DNA of 64,000 nucleotides from Mucilaginibacter sp. PAMB04168 (GCF_039634365.2 NZ_CP155079.2:2542001-2606000); one strand, 5' to 3'. Positions 29,449-39,594 are shown, numbered from the stretch's first letter. The notes: generated by a model not told the origin, from the sequence alone. Program-made: numbers and translations.

Positions 29449-29740
29449 AGCAGCCTTGTTTGTTCAGAAGTTTAGTGATCAGTAAAAGATATTTCTCAGC
29501 AGTACGCTATATCGCCTATCCTAAAAAGTTTTTAAAGGCTTTAACAAGCTACTTCATTGTAAATTATTTAACAAGGGTAATAGATTGATATATCCGAAAG
29601 TGAATCAAACGGGCTATTTGGTTGCAGTAACTTAATTACTGTACAACAGATCACTTTACTATATACAATTTCAAAAATATCTGTTAATTTAGCCAACCCT
29701 ATAAGCCAGCCTTCTGGTTAGATAAGGATGAGAATACAAT
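29449..29740. other. 292-base gap without a gene
   Basis: No open frame of note, no clear terminator and no perfect -7 box were found. It should contain the promoter of the sugar-phosphate transferase gene that follows. Confidence 0.5.
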
Positions 29741-31138
29741 ATGAGCCACAGATACGCTACTTTCATAAAAGCCATAAATCTTTCTGTTGATTATGTGATT
29801 TTGAATGTTAGTATGATACTGGCCTATATTATAGTTGATAAATCATACATCATCTGGATCAACAATAAAAATTATTTACCAATTGTATTAGTTTTCAATT
29901 TAATATGGCTGTTGTCTGCTAATATTACTCGTTTTTACGAGCAGGTATTAAATAAAGACTCTATAAAAACTTACAGGGGCGTTTTTAAAACCTACTTATT
30001 GTTTGTGAGCCTTATTTGCTTTACGGTTCTCATCATTATTGGTACTAAGGCTTATTCTATCACACGTCAATACTTATTTTATTCCTTAGCACTTTTTGGC
30101 TTTTTACTGGGTATTTGGAAGCTTATTTTCCTGGCTATAAGGCGTAGCGATCGCGCGCTGTTAACTGACTTCAGGCGGGCCGTGATTGTTGGAGGTGGCC
30201 GAATTGGTACCGACCTTTATAATTTTATCAACCTCAATCCTGAAAGGGGATATAAAATACTGGGTATATTTGACGACCGCAATACTGAGATTAACAGAAA
30301 TCTTTTTCTGGGTGGTACCGACCGTTGTATAGAATATGTGAAGGAAAATCGCGTTGATGAGATCTTTTGTACTCTTCCCAATACTGAGGCAGACAAGATT
30401 GAGCAACTTATGATGGATGCGGATAAAAACCTTATCCGCTTTAAGCTCGTGCCTGAATTCTATTATACCCACAAGCCAACTTTTGTTCAAAATTTCGGGC
30501 ACATACCCGTTATTTCGATCAGACCCGAACCCTTGGAAAACATGCTCAATCGCTTTTTTAAGCGCTTGTTCGATATATCCTTTTCTTTATTTATTATCCT
30601 GTTTGTGTTTAGCTGGTTATTTCCAATTTTGGCCATCCTTATAAAGTTGGGCTCAAACGGACCTATATTTTTTGTTCAAGTACGTTCAGGACGTGATAAC
30701 GAAGCTTTTCGTTGCTTCAAGTTCCGCAGTATGAAAGTGAACAAGGATTCGGACAGCAAACAAGCCACCCGTGGCGATTCGCGCATAACCAGGATCGGCG
30801 CTTTCCTGCGTAAAACTAACTTAGACGAGCTGCCACAGTTCTTTAATGTACTAATGGGGCATATGACGGTTGTTGGTCCGCGTCCGCACATGCTTAAGCA
30901 TACCGAAGAATATTCTAAATTGATAGACCAATTTATGGTTCGCCACTTTCTAAAACCGGGCATTACAGGTTGGGCACAGGTAAACGGCTTGCGTGGTGAA
31001 ACTAAAACAACCGAAGACATGCTGCAAAGGGTAGAAGCTGATGTGTGGTATCTGGAAAACTGGTCGTTCCTGCTTGATCTGAAAATTATTTTCTTAACTT
31101 TTTGGGGCACTGTTAGAGGTGATAAGAATGCATTCTAA
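29741..31138 (+). CDS. Undecaprenyl-phosphate sugar-phosphotransferase (WcaJ/WbaP family)
   Basis: 465 residues. Four N-terminal membrane segments (to about residue 130), a cytosolic Rossmann-like domain (RRAVIVGGGRIGTDLYNFI), then the C-terminal catalytic domain KRLFDISFSLFIILF ... FFVQVRSGRDNEAFRCFKFRSM. DSRITRIGAFLRKTNLDELP and GPRPHMLKH complete it. It starts repeat-unit synthesis by moving a sugar-1-phosphate (often glucose or galactose) onto undecaprenyl phosphate at the inner membrane. The upper domains match the glucose-type family; the sugar is not proven. Confidence 0.93.
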   Translation: MSHRYATFIKAINLSVDYVILNVSMILAYIIVDKSYIIWINNKNYLPIVLVFNLIWLLSANITRFYEQVLNKDSIKTYRGVFKTYLLFVSLICFTVLIIIGTKAYSITRQYLFYSLALFGFLLGIWKLIFLAIRRSDRALLTDFRRAVIVGGGRIGTDLYNFINLNPERGYKILGIFDDRNTEINRNLFLGGTDRCIEYVKENRVDEIFCTLPNTEADKIEQLMMDADKNLIRFKLVPEFYYTHKPTFVQNFGHIPVISIRPEPLENMLNRFFKRLFDISFSLFIILFVFSWLFPILAILIKLGSNGPIFFVQVRSGRDNEAFRCFKFRSMKVNKDSDSKQATRGDSRITRIGAFLRKTNLDELPQFFNVLMGHMTVVGPRPHMLKHTEEYSKLIDQFMVRHFLKPGITGWAQVNGLRGETKTTEDMLQRVEADVWYLENWSFLLDLKIIFLTFWGTVRGDKNAF

Positions 31139-31220
31139 AAGCTCATTAAAATTAATTGGCTATATATCAGCACAATTAGTCCAAAATGACTTTTTAATTT
31201 TAAATATTAACAGATAACGC

Positions 31221-31228
31221 TATATTTG
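31221..31228 (+). promoter_or_regulatory. Promoter -7 box of the tRNA-Leu gene
   Basis: TATATTTG, a full TAnnTTTG match, 18 bases before the mature 5' end. Confidence 0.6.
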
Positions 31229-31246
31229 CACCCTGTTAATCCTAAT

Positions 31247-31331
31247 GCGGAAGTGGCGTAATTGGTAGCCGCACCAGACTTAGGATCTGGCGCCGCGAGG
31301 CGTGGGGGTTCGAGTCCCTTCTTCCGCACCA
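31247..31331 (+). tRNA. tRNA-Leu (anticodon UAG)
   Basis: The acceptor stem GCGGAAG pairs with CTTCCGC. The anticodon stem CCAGA/TCTGG encloses the loop CTTAGGA, so the anticodon is TAG and it reads CUA and other CUN codons. A long variable arm (CGCCGCGAGGCG) is typical of class II leucine tRNAs, and the T-arm has GGTTCGAGTCC. The CCA end is encoded (31329-31331). It has its own promoter and terminator. Confidence 0.97.
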
Positions 31332-31353
31332 AATCAGGTAATTCTGAATTAAG

Positions 31354-31382
31354 AAAAGGCTGCCCGTAAAGAGCAGCCTTTT
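31354..31382 (+). terminator. Terminator after tRNA-Leu
   Basis: A 10-bp perfect stem AAAAGGCTGC (31354-31363) with GCAGCCTTTT (31373-31382), followed by TTCTTTTTT-like sequence. Confidence 0.85.
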
Positions 31383-31692
31383 CTTTTTTGGTAGTTGCTG
31401 TTAAATCACCTTTAATAAGTATGTCATCATCAAGGCAGCAAAGCTCTTAGTGTGATCTTTTTTGGTTGCCGCTGCTAACACAATTGTCTTCAATCCAGTT
31501 ATTAGTTGTCATTATTACCTATATCGTGTTCAGTTTTCACGTTACCGCGTGTATCAAAAGCATTCAATTATTGTATCAAATGCGCACAGTGTAAGTATTA
31601 TGATAAATCGTAATTTGTTGATATGCAAGTGTTTGCGATGATGGCTTGCCATGTGTAGCTTATAATAAGTTGGTTGTAATCACATCTATTTT
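31383..31692. other. 310-base gap without a gene
   Basis: No convincing open frame, hairpin or full -7 box was seen. It presumably carries the promoter of the permease gene. Confidence 0.5.
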
Positions 31693-34092
31693 ATGATAAA
31701 AAGCTATATCAAAAGCGCATTGCGGAATCTCTGGAAAAGCAAGTTCTTTTCAGTGATCAATATTATCGGCCTTTCAATTGGTATCGCCGCTTGTATAGTC
31801 ATTATGCTTTTTGTTTTTTACGAGAAAAGCTTCGATAAATTTCACACAAAAAACATTTATCGTTTGAGTGAGGTGCAAAAGTTTCCGGGTATGGTAGCTT
31901 CGCAAAAAGTTGCGCTTTCCATGTACCCGATGGGACCTAGCCTTAAAAATGACTACCCTGCGGTAAAGAACTTTACACGGGTAAAATGGAGCAATAAGTA
32001 TCAACTGGCTAACCAGTCGAAAAGGGTTTTCCTACCGCAGGTGCTATTTACAGACTCTGCCTTTCTAAGTATATTCAGTTTCCAGTTACTCAAAGGCGAT
32101 AGGAAAACGGCTCTTGAAAAACCAAATAGCATAATAATCACTCAGCAAACGGCCCTAAAGTTATTTGGTAATAAAGATCCCATGGGTAAAACCGTTATGC
32201 ACTATGGCTCTGATACCGTAAGCTTCGCCGTTACCGGAGTACTTGCAGATGTGCCTCAAAATTCACAATTACAGTTCGACGGCTTACTATCACTAAGCAG
32301 CATTCATGAATCATGGATGGACAGCTGGAGCGGCAACTGGCTAAATACTTATGTGGAGCTTGCTCCAGGAACAGATATAAAAGTGCTGGAAAACAAAATG
32401 CCGGCTTTTTTGAAAAAATATATGCCCAATAATGATTCATGGAAGTTGTATGAACTGTTTTTTACTCCCATCAGTGAAGTTCACGCATCAACTACAGACG
32501 TTGGACTGGATTACCTGAATTATCAAAAATTTGATAAACAGTCAACCAATTTGTTTAGTGTAATCGCTCTTGTTGTGCTTGTTATAGCCTGTGTTAATTT
32601 TATGAACCTTACAACGGCACGGTCTATAGAGCGTTCGAAAGAAGTGGGCATACGTAAATCAATAGGAGCGCATCGTACACAACTTGCATGTCAGTTTTTG
32701 GGTGAAACGGCTATGTTATCACTTATTGCCCTCGTCTTAGCTTTAGTGATTGTTAAATTATGTCTGCCTTATGTTAATCGGCTTAGTCAGCGTAATCTGG
32801 AGCTGTCTTTATTCAGCAATCCGGCATTGTTAGTGGGTTTGGTTTTACTGACAGTTGTGGTCGGTTTAATAGCGGGCTTGTATCCGGCAGTGTTCCTGTC
32901 ATCTTTTCAACCAGTCAAGGTGCTTAAAGGTGCGGTATCTTTGCGTTCTAGCAAGTCTGGTTTACGTAATATACTGGTTGTTGGTCAGTTCTCAAGTGCT
33001 GTTTTTTTAATGATAACAACTGTTTTTGTTATTAAACAACTTAAGTTTATGCAAAAGCGCGACCCAGGGTTTAGTCGTGAACAAATTATTACCATACCGC
33101 TTAACGACGTTGCAAAGAAAAAATACGACCAACTAAAGCAGGATTTATTAAGCAATAGCTTAATAAATGGCGTAACCGGGTCGCAGGACGTGCTGGGCAG
33201 TCATCTTGATCAGGGTGGAGTGGGGTACAAACCAGAGAATGGACCGGTACGTGTTCTTACCTCTACCAGGCTTATTGTTGATAAAGACTTTTTAAATTTA
33301 TATAACATTAAACTGACTGCGGGCAGTAATTTTTCGACTGGTGAAAATGGTTATGGTAGAGAGTACATCATTAATGAAGAACTTGCCAAAGAACTACTTA
33401 AGGATGAGCCTAAGAAAAAATTACAGTCGCTCATTGGCAGGCAGTTTGGGTTCGATTCACTTGGTGTAATTACAGGTATAGCTAAAAACTTTAACTTCAA
33501 CTCTATGCATCATAAGGTGGAAACCATGTTTATGTTCAATGTAAAAGCTTGGGGTTATAGCCAAATGTCGGTAAAAATAAGTCCGGGCAGAACCAAAGAG
33601 GCGCTTGCTTTCATCAAATCAAAGTGGGCAAATACTATTCCGGATTACCCTTTCGAGTACCAGTTTGTTGAAGATCACTTTAGTGAAGTATATCGCGCCG
33701 ATAACCAGGTGAGCCAGGTAATAGGAATCTTAGCCGGCTTAGCTATTTTCATATCGAGCCTTGGCCTGCTCGGGTTGGCGTCTTACTCTGCCGAAAAGCG
33801 GATTAAAGAAATTGGGGTAAGAAAGGTGTTGGGCGCATCAGTTAATAACATTGTATTCTTAATTTCAGGGCATTTCCTTAAATTAATAATCTTAGCAAAT
33901 ATTATTGCATGGCCGCTAGCCTGGCTGGCCATGCACAAGTGGTTAAATAACTTTGCTTACCGCATAACTATCGATTTATCTGTTTTTGCATCGGTAGCAA
34001 TCGTGTCAATAGTAGTAGCATTATTTACCATTAGCTTTCAATCGGTAAAGGCTGCTATAGTTAACCCTGTAAAAAGTTTGCGCACAGAATAG
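31693..34092 (+). CDS. MacB/FtsX-type ABC transporter permease
   Basis: 799 residues with the standard Bacteroidota layout: N-terminal membrane segment (KSKFFSVINIIGLSIGIAAC), a MacB periplasmic domain, then an FtsX domain (FSVIALVVLVIACVNFMNLT, ARSIERSKEVGIRKSIGA). A second periplasmic part follows, and a second FtsX domain ends with EKRIKEIGVRKVLGASVNNI. Such permeases export peptides or lipids or work in stress signalling by mechanotransmission. No ATPase gene is next to it, so it is an orphan permease that must use an ATPase coded elsewhere. Substrate unknown. Confidence 0.92.
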   Translation: MIKSYIKSALRNLWKSKFFSVINIIGLSIGIAACIVIMLFVFYEKSFDKFHTKNIYRLSEVQKFPGMVASQKVALSMYPMGPSLKNDYPAVKNFTRVKWSNKYQLANQSKRVFLPQVLFTDSAFLSIFSFQLLKGDRKTALEKPNSIIITQQTALKLFGNKDPMGKTVMHYGSDTVSFAVTGVLADVPQNSQLQFDGLLSLSSIHESWMDSWSGNWLNTYVELAPGTDIKVLENKMPAFLKKYMPNNDSWKLYELFFTPISEVHASTTDVGLDYLNYQKFDKQSTNLFSVIALVVLVIACVNFMNLTTARSIERSKEVGIRKSIGAHRTQLACQFLGETAMLSLIALVLALVIVKLCLPYVNRLSQRNLELSLFSNPALLVGLVLLTVVVGLIAGLYPAVFLSSFQPVKVLKGAVSLRSSKSGLRNILVVGQFSSAVFLMITTVFVIKQLKFMQKRDPGFSREQIITIPLNDVAKKKYDQLKQDLLSNSLINGVTGSQDVLGSHLDQGGVGYKPENGPVRVLTSTRLIVDKDFLNLYNIKLTAGSNFSTGENGYGREYIINEELAKELLKDEPKKKLQSLIGRQFGFDSLGVITGIAKNFNFNSMHHKVETMFMFNVKAWGYSQMSVKISPGRTKEALAFIKSKWANTIPDYPFEYQFVEDHFSEVYRADNQVSQVIGILAGLAIFISSLGLLGLASYSAEKRIKEIGVRKVLGASVNNIVFLISGHFLKLIILANIIAWPLAWLAMHKWLNNFAYRITIDLSVFASVAIVSIVVALFTISFQSVKAAIVNPVKSLRTE

Positions 34093-34146
34093 CTGTTTTG
34101 AAAGTAGCATTGCTAACGTACCGTAAGTTCAATTTGGGCAAATGCG

Positions 34147-34177
34147 AAAAAGACTTGTTTCCTAACAAGTCTTTTTT
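34147..34177 (+). terminator. Terminator after the permease gene
   Basis: 13-bp stem AAAAAGACTTGTT (34147-34159) with AACAAGTCTTTTT (34164-34176), a TCCT loop and a T tail. Confidence 0.9.
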
Positions 34178-34208
34178 TGTGCGTATATATTTCTAATTTA
34201 GCTTATCC

Positions 34209-35531
34209 ATGCAAACCAAAAACAACCCAAAAACCATCCAAGCCTGGGCTATGTTCGACTGGGCAAACTCAGCTTACAATCTGGTTATAACATCAACCAT
34301 CTTCCCGGCATACTATACCGCTATTACTAAAACCGAAGCAAATGGAGACAAGGTTACCTTTTTAGGCCATAAGTTTGTAAACACTGCCCTGGCCGATTAT
34401 GTATTGGCAGCTGCCTATATGATAGTTGTTCTACTACTTCCCATCTTAACCTCAATAGCAGACTACAGGGGAAACAAGAAAAGCTACATGCAGCTGTTTA
34501 CATGGATAGGAGGACTGGCTTGCTGTGGGCTGTATTTTTTCAAATTAGATACACTTGAGTTTGGTATGCTTTGCTTCGCACTTGCGGCTATAGGTTACTG
34601 TAGTGGTGCTGTGTTCTATAACTCCTACCTGCCCCAAATCGCTACGCTTGATAAACAGGATGCAGTGAGTGCCAAGGGTTTCACCTATGGTTACGTGGGC
34701 AGCGTATTGTTGCAGATTATTTGCTTCATATTTGTTTTAAGACCAGAGTGGTTTGGTATTAGCGATGGTTCGTTTCCGGCACGGCTTTCATTTTTGTTGG
34801 TTGGCATATGGTGGTTGGGCTTTGCCCAAATTCCGTTTTATAAGTTACCTAAAGGTGTGCCTAATAATGCCAGCCAGCGGCAAAACGTAATTGCAGGTGG
34901 TTTTAAAGAATTAGGCCATGTTTGGCATCAAATACAAGCAATGCCCGTGCTTAAACGGTACTTATCGGCTTTCTTTTTTTACTCTATGGGCGTGCAAACT
35001 ATTATGCTGGTAGCTACTGGTTTCGCAGCTAAGGAATTGAAACTGCCAGCAGAAAGCTTAATAGCAATAATTCTGATTATACAACTCGTAGCTATCGGTG
35101 GTGCGGCGCTAATGTCAAAGCTGTCGTCCATCTATGGTAATGTTAGGGTATTGATAGGGGTGGTGATGATTTGGATAGGCGTATGTATAACCGCTTACTT
35201 TATACAAACTGCCGTGCAGTTTTACTTGCTGGCTGTAGTGGTGGGTTTGGTAATGGGAGGTATACAGTCATTATCGCGCTCAACCTACTCAAAGTTTTTA
35301 CCGCAAAATATTACAGATACTGCATCCTATTTCAGCTTTTACGATGTTACCGAAAAGCTGGCTATTGTGATTGGATTGTTTACTTTTGGCTTTGTGGAGT
35401 CGCTTACGCATAGCATGCGTAACTCGGCGCTGGTACTTACCGTGTTTTTTATAGCAGGTTTGTTGCTGTTGTTTTTGTTGTTGAGTACGCAAAAGCGGCA
35501 AGCAGAAACCGTAGCGGTTAGTGCACAATAA
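34209..35531 (+). CDS. MFS transporter, UMF1/Atg22-like family
   Basis: 440 residues with about 12 hydrophobic segments. The start AWAMFDWANSAYNLVITSTI is the family signature of UMF1 proteins (bacterial relatives of the yeast vacuolar amino-acid exporter Atg22). GFTYGYVGSVLLQIICFIF and GVMGGIQSLSRS-like sequence further on fit as well. Bacterial members are permeases of unknown substrate. It is followed after 15 bases by the LutA-like gene, so the two are probably co-transcribed. Confidence 0.9.
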   Translation: MQTKNNPKTIQAWAMFDWANSAYNLVITSTIFPAYYTAITKTEANGDKVTFLGHKFVNTALADYVLAAAYMIVVLLLPILTSIADYRGNKKSYMQLFTWIGGLACCGLYFFKLDTLEFGMLCFALAAIGYCSGAVFYNSYLPQIATLDKQDAVSAKGFTYGYVGSVLLQIICFIFVLRPEWFGISDGSFPARLSFLLVGIWWLGFAQIPFYKLPKGVPNNASQRQNVIAGGFKELGHVWHQIQAMPVLKRYLSAFFFYSMGVQTIMLVATGFAAKELKLPAESLIAIILIIQLVAIGGAALMSKLSSIYGNVRVLIGVVMIWIGVCITAYFIQTAVQFYLLAVVVGLVMGGIQSLSRSTYSKFLPQNITDTASYFSFYDVTEKLAIVIGLFTFGFVESLTHSMRNSALVLTVFFIAGLLLLFLLLSTQKRQAETVAVSAQ

Positions 35532-35546
35532 AATGGATAAGCTATC

Positions 35547-36275
35547 ATGAAGGTTGAATTATTTGTGCCGTGTTTTGTTGATCAGTTGTTCCCCGATACG
35601 GCTTTTAATACAGTGAAGGTTTTACAAAAGGCCGGATGCGAGGTGAACTTTAATGCCCAGCAAACCTGCTGTGGTCAGCCTGCTTTTAATGCCGGTTTTT
35701 GGGACGACGCTAAAGCCGTAGGCAGCAAGTTTTTAAATGATTTTAGTGAAGAAGATATCATCGTAACGCCATCCGCCTCATGTACAGGCATGGTACGCAA
35801 TTATTACAATGATTTGTTTACCAATACCACGGCGCATAACAAATGCCGGGCTATACAAGGCAACATTTACGAATTATCTGATTTTCTGGTAAACATTCTG
35901 CAGGTTGATTATTTTGGTGCAGAACTGGAAGGCCGGGCTGTTTACCACGACAGCTGTAGCGGGCTGCGTGAGTGTAAAATTAAGGATGAGCCCCGTAAAC
36001 TCTTATCTCAAGTGTACGGATTGGAGATGCTTGAACTGCATGGTAACGAAACCTGCTGCGGTTTTGGCGGCACGTTTGCCGTTAAGTTTGAGGCTATATC
36101 AAGCGCTATGGCGCAGCAAAAGGTAGATAACGCTTTAGCTGCCGGCGCTGATTACATTATTTCAACTGATGCATCCTGCTTATTGCATCTTCAAAATTAT
36201 ATTGACAAACAAAAACTGCCCATTAAAACTATCCATATAGCTGATGTACTAGCTAACGGGTGGGGGAATATTTAA
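35547..36275 (+). CDS. LutA/YkgE-like (Fe-S)-binding oxidoreductase subunit
   Basis: 242 residues with two CCG domains: LFVPCFVDQ, QQTCCGQPAFNAG and SASCTG in the first; DSCSGLREC, ETCCGFGGTFAVK and DASCLL in the second. These cysteines bind an iron-sulphur cluster. In other bacteria LutA works with LutB and LutC to oxidise L-lactate to pyruvate. Neither partner is next to this gene, which instead follows a transporter. They may lie elsewhere, or this protein may have another partner. Confidence 0.88.
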   Translation: MKVELFVPCFVDQLFPDTAFNTVKVLQKAGCEVNFNAQQTCCGQPAFNAGFWDDAKAVGSKFLNDFSEEDIIVTPSASCTGMVRNYYNDLFTNTTAHNKCRAIQGNIYELSDFLVNILQVDYFGAELEGRAVYHDSCSGLRECKIKDEPRKLLSQVYGLEMLELHGNETCCGFGGTFAVKFEAISSAMAQQKVDNALAAGADYIISTDASCLLHLQNYIDKQKLPIKTIHIADVLANGWGNI

Positions 36276-36296
36276 GTTAGCTATTTACTGCATTAA

Positions 36297-36677
36297 ATGG
36301 AATACAAGTTACAAACGAAGCTGGCGTATGTCTATGGTTTTTCAATATTACTTAACATTGTGCCATTTATACTTGATGGGTCTATTTCGTCAAAAGAACT
36401 GCCATCAATGTTCACCATAATCATAGTTGGTTGCGCCATAACCAGTGCAATTTATCGCGGTTCAAGTACCATTAAATGGCTTTTACTATTCTTTTCTGCA
36501 TTCACTTTGCTACCATTAGTTTGGATGCCGGAAGTTTTTAATTTGGCTTTTAAAAATATTACACTGTTTGTGAGGATGCTTTGTTTTGTAACCACCGCTG
36601 GCATACAGCTTACTACTACAGTTATATTATTTGCGATTGCAGACAAGCGCTTAATTAAGTCATCAAATAGCAAATAG
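36297..36677 (+). CDS. Small integral membrane protein, function unknown
   Basis: 126 residues with four hydrophobic segments (about 9-25, 36-52, 60-78 and 90-115) and short polar ends. No family motif was recognised. It begins 21 bases after the LutA-like gene on the same strand and may be the last gene of that transcript. It does not resemble a known transporter or toxin. Confidence 0.65.
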   Translation: MEYKLQTKLAYVYGFSILLNIVPFILDGSISSKELPSMFTIIIVGCAITSAIYRGSSTIKWLLLFFSAFTLLPLVWMPEVFNLAFKNITLFVRMLCFVTTAGIQLTTTVILFAIADKRLIKSSNSK

Positions 36678-36742
36678 TTATTTTCAACAATAACCAGTTG
36701 TCATCCTTTCATATCAGGCTAACGATTTCATACAAATTATTC

Positions 36743-36750
36743 TATTTTTG
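36743..36750 (+). promoter_or_regulatory. Candidate promoter -7 box of the thrS-infC-rpmI-rplT operon
   Basis: TATTTTTG fits TAnnTTTG and leaves a leader of about 65 bases before the thrS ATG. Confidence 0.5.
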
Positions 36751-36822
36751 CAGCCAACTCATAAATCACTGTTGTAAGTAATTTTATATTTTTCATTTTA
36801 AGAACATAAATCATAGTTGTAG

Positions 36823-38748
36823 ATGATTAAGATTACACTTCCTGATGGTTCCGTTCGTGAGTACGAAAAAGGAACTACCTCCATGCAAATTGCACAATCT
36901 ATTTCAGAAGGATTAGCACGTAACGTTTTAGCTGCCGAGGTTGACGGCACCGTATGGGACGCCAACCGGCCAATTGAGCAAGACGCAAAAGTTAAGCTGC
37001 TTACCTGGAACGATGCTGATGGTAAATCAACTTTCTGGCATTCATCAGCCCACTTAATGGCCGAGGCTTTAGAAGCCTTGTATCCGGGCACTAAGTTTGG
37101 TATTGGTCCGGCTATCGAAACCGGTTTTTACTACGATGTTGACTTTGGCGACCGTACCTTCTCACAAGAGGAATTTAAAGCCGTTGAAGATAAAATGGTG
37201 GAGCTGGCTAAAGCAAAATCTGACTACGTGCGCAAGCCGGTTAGTAAAGCGGACGCTATCGAATACTTTACCGAAAAAGGCGACGAATACAAGCTTGACT
37301 TGATCAAAGACCTGCCCGACGGTTCTATAACTTTTTATAGCCAGGGCAACTTTACGGATTTATGTCGTGGTCCGCATATACCTAACACCGGTTTTGTAAA
37401 AGCAGTAAAGCTAATGAACGTGGCCGGTGCCTACTGGCGCGGCGATGAAACGCGCAAGCAGCTTACCCGTATATATGCCGTTACCTTTCCTAAACAAGGC
37501 GAGTTAACCGAATATTTGCGCGTACTGGAAGAAGCCAAGAAACGCGACCACCGTAAATTAGGTAAAGAACTGGAGCTCTTTGCTTTTTCTGAAAAAGTGG
37601 GCATGGGCTTGCCTTTGTGGTTGCCCAAAGGTACTGCACTGCGTGAGCGCCTGGTTAACTTTATGCAGCGCGCACAAGTAGCTGCGGGTTATGAGCAGGT
37701 AATTACCCCGCACATCGGTCATAAAAACCTCTACGTAACATCGGGCCATTACGAAAAATATGGCAAGGATAGCTTTCAGCCTATTCAAACACCGCAGGAG
37801 GGAGAGGAGTTCTTTTTAAAACCGATGAACTGCCCGCACCATTGCGAGATATATAAAGTTAAACCGCGTTCGTACAAGGATTTACCTGTACGTTTTGCCG
37901 AATTTGGTACCGTATACCGTTACGAACAAAGCGGGGAATTACATGGCTTAACGCGTGTGCGTGGCTTTACACAGGACGACGCTCACTTATTTTGCCGTCC
38001 AGATCAGGTAAAAGAAGAATTTAAAAAGGTAATCGACCTGGTGTTGTATGTGTTTTCGGCCTTAGGTTTTGAAGATTATACGGCACAGGTGTCTCTGCGA
38101 GATCCCGAAAACAAAGCTAAGTACATTGGCACCGACGAGAACTGGGCCTTGGCAGAAAGCGCAATTATTGAAGCAGCTGCCGAAAAAGGTTTACCAACTG
38201 TAGTTGAATACGGTGAAGCAGCATTTTATGGCCCCAAGCTTGATTTTATGGTGAAAGATGCCCTGGGCCGTAAATGGCAATTAGGTACTATACAGGTTGA
38301 TTACAACCTGCCTGAGCGTTTTGAGCTGGAATATACCGGAAGCGACAACTTAAAACATCGTCCGGTAATGATTCACCGGGCGCCATTTGGTTCGTTAGAA
38401 AGGTTTGTAGCTGTTTTAATTGAACACTGTGCAGGCAACTTCCCGCTGTGGTTGTCGCCCGAGCAATATGTAATCCTGCCTATATCTGAAAAGTATGAGG
38501 ATTATGCGAAAAAACTTTCACAAATGTTAAATAATTCCGATATTCGCGGGCTGATTGACTTTAGAGATGAGAAGATAGGCAGAAAGATACGTGATGCTGA
38601 AGTCAAAAAGATTCCATACATGCTTATAGTAGGCGAGAAGGAAGCTGCCGATGGCACGATTTCTGTTCGTAAGCACGGCGTAGGTGATTTGGGAAGTATA
38701 AGTATTGAAGATTTTAAACAACAATTAGTTAAAGAAATAACCATATAA
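36823..38748 (+). CDS. thrS: Threonine-tRNA ligase
   Basis: 641 residues, full length. It has an N-terminal TGS domain (1-60), then the editing domain ([17 protein letters not shown], with the conserved histidines). The class II catalytic core includes [16 protein letters not shown], with the Cys and His that bind the active-site zinc. The C-terminal anticodon-binding domain follows ([19 protein letters not shown]). It charges tRNA-Thr in the cytosol. It leads the conserved operon with infC, rpmI and rplT; infC starts one base after its stop. Confidence 0.97.
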   Translation: MIKITLPDGSVREYEKGTTSMQIAQSISEGLARNVLAAEVDGTVWDANRPIEQDAKVKLLTWNDADGKSTFWHSSAHLMAEALEALYPGTKFGIGPAIETGFYYDVDFGDRTFSQEEFKAVEDKMVELAKAKSDYVRKPVSKADAIEYFTEKGDEYKLDLIKDLPDGSITFYSQGNFTDLCRGPHIPNTGFVKAVKLMNVAGAYWRGDETRKQLTRIYAVTFPKQGELTEYLRVLEEAKKRDHRKLGKELELFAFSEKVGMGLPLWLPKGTALRERLVNFMQRAQVAAGYEQVITPHIGHKNLYVTSGHYEKYGKDSFQPIQTPQEGEEFFLKPMNCPHHCEIYKVKPRSYKDLPVRFAEFGTVYRYEQSGELHGLTRVRGFTQDDAHLFCRPDQVKEEFKKVIDLVLYVFSALGFEDYTAQVSLRDPENKAKYIGTDENWALAESAIIEAAAEKGLPTVVEYGEAAFYGPKLDFMVKDALGRKWQLGTIQVDYNLPERFELEYTGSDNLKHRPVMIHRAPFGSLERFVAVLIEHCAGNFPLWLSPEQYVILPISEKYEDYAKKLSQMLNNSDIRGLIDFRDEKIGRKIRDAEVKKIPYMLIVGEKEAADGTISVRKHGVGDLGSISIEDFKQQLVKEITI

Positions 38749-38749
38749 C

Positions 38750-39319
38750 TTGGCATTAGGAAGACCGAATTTCAACAGAGGGCCACGGCCTCCTTTCAAG
38801 AAAAAGGAAGCAGAGCACAATATTAATAACTTCATCAAAGCTCCCGAGGTTCGCCTTGTGGGAGATAACGTGGAGCAGGGTGTATACCCAACCCGCGAAG
38901 CTTTGGCTATAGCGCAAGAGCAGGAGCTGGATCTGGTTGAAATATCGCCTAATGCTGTTCCGCCTGTTTGCCGTGTGATCGACTATAATAAGTTTATCTA
39001 CGAGCAAAAGAAAAAGCTAAAAGAGATCAAGAGCAACGCTAAGCAAACCGTAATTAAAGAGATACGTTTTGGCCCAAATACTGATGATCATGACTTTAAT
39101 TTTAAACTGAAGCATGCGATCAGCTTTTTAGAGGCTGGTGAAAAAGTTAGAGCTTACGTACACTTTAAAGGTCGTGCGATTGTTTACAAAGAGCAGGGTG
39201 AGATTTTATTGCTTAAATTTGCACAGGCTTTGGAAGAAGTTGGCAAGGTGGAGCAATTGCCCAAGCTTGAAGGTAAGCGTATGTTTTTGATAGTTGGCCC
39301 TAAAGCAGCCAAAAAATAG
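38750..39319 (+). CDS. infC: Translation initiation factor IF-3 (TTG start)
   Basis: 189 residues. The N-terminal domain ([20 protein letters not shown]) and C-terminal domain ([19 protein letters not shown] ... [18 protein letters not shown]) are both intact. It keeps 30S subunits free and checks the initiator tRNA and start codon. The start is TTG at 38750: the first internal ATG is close to the C-terminus, so an ATG start is not possible. A rare infC start codon is the basis of IF-3 self-regulation in other bacteria. The codon lies one base after the thrS stop, so translation may also be coupled. Confidence 0.95.
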   Translation: MALGRPNFNRGPRPPFKKKEAEHNINNFIKAPEVRLVGDNVEQGVYPTREALAIAQEQELDLVEISPNAVPPVCRVIDYNKFIYEQKKKLKEIKSNAKQTVIKEIRFGPNTDDHDFNFKLKHAISFLEAGEKVRAYVHFKGRAIVYKEQGEILLLKFAQALEEVGKVEQLPKLEGKRMFLIVGPKAAKK

Positions 39320-39393
39320 TTGACTGAAACCAGCCTTTGTGCTGTGTAAAGATAATACGCTGGTGAAGCGTAGAAATTAAATAAATAAGTGTT

Positions 39394-39594
39394 ATGCCAA
39401 AAATGAAGACCAATTCCAGTGCTAAAAAGCGTTTTAAGCTTACTGGAACCGGTAAAATTGCCAGAAAAAACGCATACAAAAGCCACATCTTAACCAAGAT
39501 GTCGACTAAACGTAAACGTGCCTTAGGTCAGACCAGTTTAGTATCTGATGCTGACATGGGTAACGTTAAACGTATGCTTTGTATCGGAAAGTAA
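39394..39594 (+). CDS. rpmI: Ribosomal protein L35
   Basis: 66 residues, highly basic. [20 protein letters not shown] is the family start and [13 protein letters not shown] the conserved second half. Part of the large ribosomal subunit. It sits between infC and rplT in the usual order. Confidence 0.97.
   Translation: MPKMKTNSSAKKRFKLTGTGKIARKNAYKSHILTKMSTKRKRALGQTSLVSDADMGNVKRMLCIGK

Noticed and set aside
29449..29740. Possible small RNA or attachment site near the tRNA and polysaccharide locus
   Set aside because: No stable hairpin, no direct repeat of the tRNA-Leu end and no integrase gene was found.
30676..31110. 144-residue frame opposite the sugar-phosphate transferase
   Set aside because: Antisense to a conserved catalytic domain; no motif.
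36678..36822. T-box or ribosomal-protein leader upstream of thrS
   Set aside because: The leader after the promoter is only about 65 bases and lacks a recognisable T-box or L20-binding fold.
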